Part shown: piece by piece, positions 7,819 to 12,834 of the stretch
How positions within the stretch are numbered: position 1 is the stretch's first letter
Layout of the letters: every line of letters begins with the position of its first letter
Origin: Flavobacteriales bacterium
GTDB lineage: Bacteria; Bacteroidota; Bacteroidia; Flavobacteriales; TMED113
Reading direction: 5' to 3'
Assembly: GCA_002713285.1 (NCBI GenBank)
Contig: PAVX01000011.1
Location: 12,891 to 25,724 of the forward strand
DNA length: 12,834 nucleotides
Translations under genes and position numbers: made by a program
Notes under the pieces: model-generated
The model's database searches: none
Seen by the model: the letters and a program-made list of their open reading frames with translations, nothing else
Told to the model about the DNA's origin: nothing

Positions 7819-7934
7819 CCTATTCTTACAATCATCTGAATCAAGAATAAACACAATTTGTTAATAAACTACGCAACTAAAAATTATACAAGCTAATTAA
7901 CCAAACAACAATACCAACCTATAGTATTTAATGA

Positions 7935-8108
7935 TTAGATGTTAAGTAGAATATTTTTAAAGAATTCGACTAATAAAAGAAACACCCCATCTGGATCCTC
8001 AACTGGAAGAACATTTGGAGGGATAATTTTTTCAAGAGCATCACAAGATGAAAACATTAGTAAAATAAATAAAGAAAAAACTAACAAGATTGAGAATCTA
8101 CGAGTCAT
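7935..8108 (-). CDS. Small lipoprotein B, 57 residues
   Basis: A second tiny lipoprotein-like gene. The ATG at 8108 gives MTRRFSILLVFSLFILLMFSSC, here named by its parts: two Arg, a hydrophobic core, and lipobox FSSC with Cys at 22. An ATG seven codons further up (8129) would overlap the -7 box leader and is not used by copy A, so 8108 is preferred. The mature part is about 36 residues: a proline-rich acidic stretch (IIPPNVLPVEDPDG) then a C-terminal amphipathic or hydrophobic segment (VFLLLVEFFKNILLN). Signal peptide and leader match lipoprotein A, while the mature part does not resemble it. About 180 bases separate its end from the ATG of lipoprotein A, and I see no clear terminator there, only a weak 6-bp inverted repeat at 7822-7848. 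Function unknown. Confidence 0.6.
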   Translation of the reverse strand: MTRRFSILLVFSLFILLMFSSCDALEKIIPPNVLPVEDPDGVFLLLVEFFKNILLNI

Positions 8109-8173
8109 AATAAAAAATTTAATAATCAAATGTAATAATTTTCAAATAAAGATTATGATTATATTTAAATAAA
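8099..8173 (-). repeat. Promoter-leader repeat, copy B
   Basis: Partner of the block at 7744-7818, same 75-base length, six substitutions. It lies between lipoprotein B and the divergent rlmB gene, covering most of the space between their start codons, so it may also hold plus-strand signals for rlmB. The copies are in direct orientation, 355 bases apart start to start, which spans one lipoprotein gene plus spacer and looks like a tandem duplication. Confidence 0.8.
8127..8134 (-). promoter_or_regulatory. -7 box TACATTTG for lipoprotein B
   Basis: Same TACATTTG sequence and same 18-base distance to the ATG as in copy A. Conservation of both sequence and spacing in the two copies, while nearby bases have changed, supports function. 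Confidence 0.5.
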
Positions 8174-8209
8174 AAAAGTAATTTGATTCGAAAAAACACG
8201 ATTTTAAAA

Positions 8210-8950
8210 ATGGAAAAAAAATTATATGCATATGGAATTCGTCCTGTATTAGAGCTTTTAGAATCTAAAAAAGAAATTGACACAATCTATCTTCAAAAAG
8301 ATATTAAAACAGAATGGTCAATGCAAATAAAATCTGAATCAAAAAATCGAAATATTAACTTAAAATTAGTCCCAAAACATAAATTAAATCGATTAACTAG
8401 AAAAAATCACCAAGGAGTAATCGGTTTAGCATCTATAATTGTTTTTCAAAATTTTGATAATCTGTTATCTGCTGTTTTTGACAAAGGTGTTTTCCCATTA
8501 TTTATGCTACTAGATAGAATTACAGATGTGAGGAATTTTGGATCTATTTGCAGAAGTGCAGAAGCCATGGGTGTTCATGGTATTATTATTCCAAAAAAAG
8601 AATCTGCTCAAATAAATGACATAGCAATAAAAGCTTCTGCAGGAGCAATTATAAATATAAATATATGCAGAGAAGACAACTTGGAATCAATTGTAAAAAG
8701 AGCTAAAGCAAGTGGATTATCAGTCGTTGCTTGCTCAGAAAAAAGTAAACAAAATATCAATCAAATTAACTTGAAAAAACCTCTATTAATGATAATTGGA
8801 TCTGAAAATAATGGAATATCTGACAAACTCATAAAATTGAGTGATGCAGTAGGAAAAATTCCAATTTTGGGAAAAACAAAATCACTCAATGCATCTGTAG
8901 CTGCTGGAATAATTTTATTTGAATATAATCGACAACAAAATACTAATTAG
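8210..8950 (+). CDS. rlmB: 23S rRNA (guanosine-2'-O-)-methyltransferase, RlmB/TrmH family
   Basis: SpoU/TrmH (SPOUT class) methyltransferase expected to 2'-O-methylate a guanosine in the peptidyl-transferase region of 23S rRNA (G2251 in E. coli). From the ATG it is 246 residues, normal for RlmB. The N-terminal substrate-binding domain carries YAYGIRPVLELLES and HQGVIGL. The three knot motifs are present: DRITDVRNFGSICRSAEAMG (102-121, with N109 and R115), IIGSENNGIS (195-204, E199), and LNASVAAGI (226-234). A TTG nine codons upstream (8183) is in frame, but ATG 8210 aligns with family starts such as M-x-x-x-x-x-Y-G. TrmH or another family member acting on a different RNA is the main alternative. 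Its 3' end overlaps the convergent gltA by 8 bases. Confidence 0.9.
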   Translation: MEKKLYAYGIRPVLELLESKKEIDTIYLQKDIKTEWSMQIKSESKNRNINLKLVPKHKLNRLTRKNHQGVIGLASIIVFQNFDNLLSAVFDKGVFPLFMLLDRITDVRNFGSICRSAEAMGVHGIIIPKKESAQINDIAIKASAGAIININICREDNLESIVKRAKASGLSVVACSEKSKQNINQINLKKPLLMIIGSENNGISDKLIKLSDAVGKIPILGKTKSLNASVAAGIILFEYNRQQNTN

Positions 8951-10247
8951 AAAACTTGTTAATCATAATATCAGTAGTTGTAGATCCTGGTCGTTCAATA
9001 GGCATACCTAATGCTCTGCTCCAAATTAATTGAGACATTATACCTAATGAACGTGACACTCCAAATAAAACAGTAAAAAAGTCATACTCTTTCATGCCAT
9101 ATTTTAACAATAATATGCCGGAATGGGCATCTACATTTGGCCATGGATTTTTCACTTTCCCAGTTGCTTCTAAGATAGGGGGAACTACCTCAAAAACTCT
9201 ACTAACTAATAAAAATAACTCATCTTCTGGCAAGTATTTTAATGCAAATTCCCTTTGAGCGGTATACCTTGGATCTGTTTTCCTTAAAACTGCATGACCA
9301 AAACCAGGAATTACTTTTCCTTCATCCAAAGTTTTTTGAACATATGCCGCTATATCATCTCTGGAAGGAACCCCACCTCCTAAATCATTTTGCATAGACA
9401 ATAACCATTTTACAACTTCTTGATTTGCTAAACCATGAAGTGGTCCCGCTAAACCATTCATCCCAGCAGAAAAAGATAAATAAGCATCGCTTAATGCTGA
9501 CCCAACTAAATGTGATGTATGTGCAGATACATTCCCGCCTTCATGATCAGAATGAATAGTCATATACAATCTAATTAAATCTGTAAATTCTGAACTTGAA
9601 AAACCTAACATATGAGCAAAATTAGCCGACCAATCAAGGTTTGGTAATGGCGATATATAATCTTCGTCATGATAATTTCTTCTATAAATATACGCCGCAA
9701 TTTGAGGTAATTTAGCAATTAAATTAAGAGCATCTTCAAATGTAGGATCCCAATATTTCGATTTATGTAGTCCACTTTTATATGCTTGTGTAAATTCACT
9801 TTCATTTCTTAATGCTAAAATAGCAATTGAAAATTGCGTCATCGGATGCATCTCTTTAGGCAAGTTATTAATAACACTAAAAACATATTCCGAAACATCG
9901 GATCGTTTCTCTAATTCTTGACTGATTAATTTGACATCAGCTTCTGTAGGCAATTCTCCTATTAACATTAAATAAAACATCCCCTCAGGTAAAGGTTGAT
10001 TAGAGCCTGCTGCTCTTGGAAGAACATCTTGTATCTCAGGTAATGAATAACCTCTAAAACGTATACCTTCATTAGGATCCAATTTCGAAGTTTCTGTTAC
10101 CATACTTAACATACCTCGCATACCAGAATAAATCTGTCGTAAACTAATTTCACCTACTATCTTATCTCCATAATCTTTAACCAATGTTTGTACACGGCTT
10201 CTTGAATTAGGTATTTTTGCCTCAAATTTTTCTTTTAAATTCTTCAT
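8943..10247 (-). CDS. gltA: Citrate synthase, mitochondrial (eukaryotic) sequence type
   Basis: Condenses acetyl-CoA and oxaloacetate to citrate, the entry step of the TCA cycle. The 434-residue sequence follows animal mitochondrial citrate synthase closely through long blocks recalled from memory: LDPNEGIRFRGYS, LPEGMFYLMLIGELPTE, HPMTQFSIAI, the oxaloacetate-side IHSDHEGGNVSAHTSH, AGPLHGLANQEV with catalytic His 271, PGFGHAVLRKTDPRY with His 318, and NPWPNVDAHSG with Asp 373 (pig H274, H320, D375). It lacks the N-terminal domain of the NADH-regulated E. coli GltA type, so allosteric control by NADH is not expected. Geobacter is a known bacterial case of this eukaryote-like type. It starts 2 bases after the eno stop and is the last gene of the carA-eno-gltA run, ending in an overlap with rlmB. 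Confidence 0.95.
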   Translation of the reverse strand: MKNLKEKFEAKIPNSRSRVQTLVKDYGDKIVGEISLRQIYSGMRGMLSMVTETSKLDPNEGIRFRGYSLPEIQDVLPRAAGSNQPLPEGMFYLMLIGELPTEADVKLISQELEKRSDVSEYVFSVINNLPKEMHPMTQFSIAILALRNESEFTQAYKSGLHKSKYWDPTFEDALNLIAKLPQIAAYIYRRNYHDEDYISPLPNLDWSANFAHMLGFSSSEFTDLIRLYMTIHSDHEGGNVSAHTSHLVGSALSDAYLSFSAGMNGLAGPLHGLANQEVVKWLLSMQNDLGGGVPSRDDIAAYVQKTLDEGKVIPGFGHAVLRKTDPRYTAQREFALKYLPEDELFLLVSRVFEVVPPILEATGKVKNPWPNVDAHSGILLLKYGMKEYDFFTVLFGVSRSLGIMSQLIWSRALGMPIERPGSTTTDIMINKFSN

Positions 10248-10249
10248 AT

Positions 10250-11521
10250 TTATTTTTTTATTTCTGGAAAACCTAGATATAAACCTTTTTCTCCTAATGC
10301 TTCTTCTATTCTTAATAATTGATTATATTTTCCGACTCTATCTGATCGAGAAATAGAACCTGTTTTTATTTGACCAGCACAAGACCCTACAGATAAATCT
10401 GCAATAGTCACATCTTCGGTTTCACCTGAACGATGACTAATTATTGTCGTATAATTATTATGCTTTGCTAATCGTATAGTCTCTAAGGTTTCTGTCAGCG
10501 TTCCTATCTGATTTAATTTAATCAAAATCGAATTTCCAACACATTGGTCAATTCCATATTGTAATCTTTTTGGATTGGTGACAAATAAATCATCACCAAC
10601 AAGTTGAATGCCCCCATTTTTCTTAGTCATCTCAGACCAACCAAACCAATCATCTTCATCTAATGCATCTTCAATTGAAACAATTGGATACTTATTAATC
10701 CAATCAGTCCAAAAATCAACCATTTCGGAGGCATTTAATTTATTATTTCCAAAACAATAGATTTTTTTTTCTTTATCATAAAACTCCGATGCTGCTGCAT
10801 CAATTGCAATCGAAATATCTTTCTCAATTTTATAACCTGCAGCAGTTATTGAAGACAAAACTAATTCAATAGCATTTTCATTAGATTTAATATTAGGAGC
10901 AAACCCACCTTCATCACCTACATTTGTTGATAATTTATTAGACTTTAACTTATTTTTTAATGCATAAAACACTTCAGCCCCCATCCTTAAGGCTTGAGAA
11001 AAAGTTTTAGCAGAATTTGGAATAATCATAAACTCCTGGAAATCAATATCATTATCTGCATGTGCACCACCATTAAGAATATTCATCATTGGAACAGGTA
11101 AAACAAATTTTCCGGATGATAAATAATCATACAAATCTATTTTTTTAACTCTTGCAGCAGCCTTAGAAACAGCTAAAGAAATAGGTAAAATAGCATTAGC
11201 TCCTATGTTTGATTTATTTTCACTCCCATCAATCTCAATCATTTTTCGATCAATTAACACTTGATCACAAACATCTAATCCAATTAGTTTGTTCTTCAAA
11301 ATAACATGTATATTATTTATAGCCTTTTGAACACTATTGCCATTATAAAAACTAAAATTCTTATCCCTAATCTCTAACGCTTCATAAATACCTGTAGAAG
11401 CTCCAGATGGTGCTGAAGCTCGACCAAAACAACCATTGTCTGTAATCACATCTACCTCCACTGTCGGATTGCCTCTAGAGTCTAAAATTTGACGAGCAAC
11501 AATGTTTTTAATTTTTGACAT
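10250..11521 (-). CDS. eno: Enolase
   Basis: Converts 2-phosphoglycerate to phosphoenolpyruvate in glycolysis. The 423-residue chain is slightly shorter than the common 428-432. Key sites are all visible: SAPSGASTG (the mobile loop serine), [15 protein letters not shown] (151-165), general acid Glu 204 in [10 protein letters not shown], metal ligands Asp 241, Glu 284 and Asp 310 (SIEDAL and VGDD), catalytic Lys 335 in LIKLNQIGT, His 363-Arg 364 in SHRSGETED, and Lys 386 in [11 protein letters not shown]. The start overlaps the end of carA by 14 bases and the stop is 2 bases before gltA, so the three are very probably translated from one message with coupling. Confidence 0.97.
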   Translation of the reverse strand: MSKIKNIVARQILDSRGNPTVEVDVITDNGCFGRASAPSGASTGIYEALEIRDKNFSFYNGNSVQKAINNIHVILKNKLIGLDVCDQVLIDRKMIEIDGSENKSNIGANAILPISLAVSKAAARVKKIDLYDYLSSGKFVLPVPMMNILNGGAHADNDIDFQEFMIIPNSAKTFSQALRMGAEVFYALKNKLKSNKLSTNVGDEGGFAPNIKSNENAIELVLSSITAAGYKIEKDISIAIDAAASEFYDKEKKIYCFGNNKLNASEMVDFWTDWINKYPIVSIEDALDEDDWFGWSEMTKKNGGIQLVGDDLFVTNPKRLQYGIDQCVGNSILIKLNQIGTLTETLETIRLAKHNNYTTIISHRSGETEDVTIADLSVGSCAGQIKTGSISRSDRVGKYNQLLRIEEALGEKGLYLGFPEIKK

Positions 11522-12632
11522 TATCAGAATTTATATAAGTTTTCATATTGTCTAAAAATTGATCAAATAAATATCTGGAATCATGAGGACCCGGAGAAGA
11601 TTCTGGGTGATATTGAACAGAAAAACATTTTTTATTTAAGAATTCTATTCCTTCAATAGAGCCATCATTTAAATTACGATGAGTTATTTGAATGTGTTTA
11701 TTTTTTAACAACGTACTTTCATCAATTGAAAAACCATGATTTTGAGAAGTAACTTCACATTTTTTAGTTCTCAAATTAATTATTGGATGATTTATACCTC
11801 TATGCCCAGTATGCATCTTAAATGTCTGCAATCCACCTGCTAAAGCCATTAATTGATGGCCCAAACAAATGCCAAATACTGGAATAACACCATCCAATAT
11901 CGTTTTAACCATCGCAATAGATTTAGTCATTACAGAGGGATCACCAGGTCCATTTGATAAAAATATGCCTGTTGGATTAAAGCTATATATCTCATTTAAA
12001 TCTGTGTTGAGTGGAAATACTTTAATAAAAACACCTCGATCTTCTAAGCATTTTAAAATACTTTTCTTAACTCCAAAATCTATAACTGACACTCTGTATT
12101 TAGAGTTTTTATTACCTAGAGTATATGCGCTTTTTGTAGAAACAAATGAAGAAAGCTCTAACCCTTCCATTGACGGAACTTCTTTAAGTTTATTTTTTAA
12201 ATTTTGAATATCTAAAACTTTGGATGAAATAATAGCATTCATTGCTCCTTTATCTCTAATATGACGGACTAACGCTCTAGTATCAAGATCATAAATACAT
12301 ACTATTTTTTCGTTTTGAAAATATTCTTGTAAATCTCCAATTGAGGAATATCGAGAATTATGAAAATTAAAATCTTTGCAAACTAAACCTGAAATTTTAA
12401 TAGAATCTGATTCCGTTTCTATATTAGAGTAACCATAATTACCAATATGAGCATTTGTAGTAACCATAATTTGACCATAATAAGAAGGATCTGTGAAAAT
12501 TTCTTGATAACCGGTCATACCAGTATTAAAACAAATTTCACCAACAGAAAAACCAATAAACCCTGCACTTTTTCCAAAAAGTGTAGTTCCATCTTCTAAA
12601 ATTAATACAGCGCGATCTTCCACTTCGAACAA
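11508..12632 (-). CDS. carA: Carbamoyl-phosphate synthase small subunit (glutaminase), TTG start
   Basis: Hydrolyses glutamine and passes ammonia to the CarB subunit for carbamoyl phosphate, the precursor of pyrimidines and arginine. The N-terminal domain has [21 protein letters not shown] (31-51), and the class I glutamine amidotransferase domain has FLSNGPGDP (224-232), GICLGHQ with the nucleophile Cys 256, QNHGF, and [13 protein letters not shown] with His 342 and Glu 344. At 374 residues it is full length. The start is TTG at 12632-12630: upstream in frame there are only ATA, TTT, TAT, TTA-type codons and then a stop, and no ATG occurs early; a GTG three codons further in is the alternative. 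It lies 47 bases after the presumed rplQ stop. No carB is in the window. Confidence 0.95.
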   Translation of the reverse strand: MFEVEDRAVLILEDGTTLFGKSAGFIGFSVGEICFNTGMTGYQEIFTDPSYYGQIMVTTNAHIGNYGYSNIETESDSIKISGLVCKDFNFHNSRYSSIGDLQEYFQNEKIVCIYDLDTRALVRHIRDKGAMNAIISSKVLDIQNLKNKLKEVPSMEGLELSSFVSTKSAYTLGNKNSKYRVSVIDFGVKKSILKCLEDRGVFIKVFPLNTDLNEIYSFNPTGIFLSNGPGDPSVMTKSIAMVKTILDGVIPVFGICLGHQLMALAGGLQTFKMHTGHRGINHPIINLRTKKCEVTSQNHGFSIDESTLLKNKHIQITHRNLNDGSIEGIEFLNKKCFSVQYHPESSPGPHDSRYLFDQFLDNMKTYINSDNVKN

Positions 12633-12662
12633 TATAAAATATTAATCAAACAATATAAAATA
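12628..12662. repeat. Pair of 14-base direct repeats at the carA start
   Basis: AACAATATAAAATA occurs at 12628-12641 and again, identical, at 12649-12662, a spacing of exactly 21 bases. On the minus strand the downstream copy contains the TTG start of carA; the upstream copy has a TTG in the same frame but runs into TAA after two more codons. It may be a small slippage duplication or a paired site two helical turns apart. Confidence 0.6.
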
Positions 12663-12679
12663 GTATAAGAAAAAAATAA

Positions 12680-12834
12680 CTAATTATTAGATTCTTCTTT
12701 TTTGTCATCTTCAGCAGCTGGCTCTTCAGTAGCTGACTCTTCAGTAGCTGGCTCTTCAGCAGCTGGCTCTTCAGTAGCTGGCTCTTCAGTAGTTGGCTCT
12801 TCAGTAGCTGACTCTTCAGTAGCTGGCTCTTCAG
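12680..12834 (-). CDS. rplQ: 3' end of a gene with an acidic repeat tail, presumably ribosomal protein L17
   Basis: Only the last 50 codons are in the window: eight pentapeptides of the type EEPAT/EESAT/EEPAA/EEPTT, then EDDKKEESNN and a TAG stop (12682-12680). The tail itself is too low in complexity to name a family. The name is inferred from position: in flavobacteria rpoA-rplQ often stand just before carA-eno-gltA, and L17 of Bacteroidota usually has a C-terminal extension rich in Glu, Ala and Lys. The frame is open to the window edge and is on the same strand as carA, 47 bases before it. Codon phase is constant through the repeats, as expected for coding DNA. Confidence 0.6.
   Translation of the reverse strand, partial: EEPATEESATEEPTTEEPATEEPAAEEPATEESATEEPAAEDDKKEESNN
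12713..12834 (-). repeat. 15-bp coding minisatellite (eight units)
   Basis: Eight tandem 15-base units, consensus GAAGAGCCAGCTACT on the minus strand, fill 12713-12832 and probably continue past the edge. Units differ by single transitions: CCA to TCA (Pro to Ser) twice, ACT to GCT (Thr to Ala) twice, and GCT to ACT once. The shared sequence at DNA level, not just protein level, points to recent expansion by slippage or unequal exchange. Confidence 0.9.

Noticed and set aside
7939..8172. Plus-strand open frame of 77 codons across lipoprotein B and its leader
   Set aside because: It runs antisense to a frame with a clear lipobox and duplicated leader; its product is basic and low in complexity with no motif.
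8183..8209. Upstream TTG start for rlmB
   Set aside because: The ATG at 8210 fits the family N-terminus; the extra nine residues are not conserved in my recollection of RlmB.
11869..12207. Plus-strand open frame of 112 codons
   Set aside because: Antisense to the carA amidotransferase domain, no family features.
12713..12834. CRISPR-like repeat array
   Set aside because: Units are 15 bases with no spacers and keep one reading frame ending in a stop; this is a coding tandem repeat.

Overview
The window is AT-rich chromosomal DNA that looks like a member of the Bacteroidota, most likely an uncultured marine or host-associated Flavobacteriales relative. This is an inference from four things: a DUF4294 protein (a family I know only from that phylum), the run rplQ-carA-eno-gltA familiar from flavobacterial genomes, Bacteroidota-type -7 boxes (TAnnTTTG), and very weak Shine-Dalgarno signals with several TTG starts. 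No phage, transposon, CRISPR, tRNA or rRNA was found.

Layout. 1-575 (+) is the 3' part of an initiating sugar-phosphate transferase, closed by a hairpin terminator. 652-1540 (+) is a 3-hydroxyacyl-CoA dehydrogenase gene broken by a one-base shift in a run of nine A. 1545-2105 (-) is a DUF4294 protein. 2146-2874 (+) is a free-standing PD-(D/E)XK nuclease, followed by 2914-5685 (+), a 923-residue fusion of a glutamate-cysteine-ligase-like domain, a CBS pair and a zinc aspartoacylase-like domain. On the minus strand, 7753-5729 holds a 50-residue lipoprotein, lipoyl synthase and glyceraldehyde-3-phosphate dehydrogenase, which could be one transcript. A second small lipoprotein (8108-7935, -) has an upstream region 92% identical to that of the first. 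rlmB (8210-8950, +) converges on, and overlaps, the minus-strand block rplQ (3' end only), carA, eno, gltA (12834-8943).

Functionally most of the window is housekeeping: lower glycolysis (gap, eno), entry to the TCA cycle (gltA, of the mitochondrial sequence type), lipoate synthesis for 2-oxoacid dehydrogenases (lipA), pyrimidine and arginine precursor synthesis (carA), and ribosome function (rlmB, rplQ). The less ordinary parts are the three-domain fusion, the pair of tiny lipoproteins with a duplicated promoter-leader but unrelated mature parts, the frameshifted dehydrogenase, and the 15-bp minisatellite that encodes an acidic pentapeptide tail on the presumed ribosomal protein L17.
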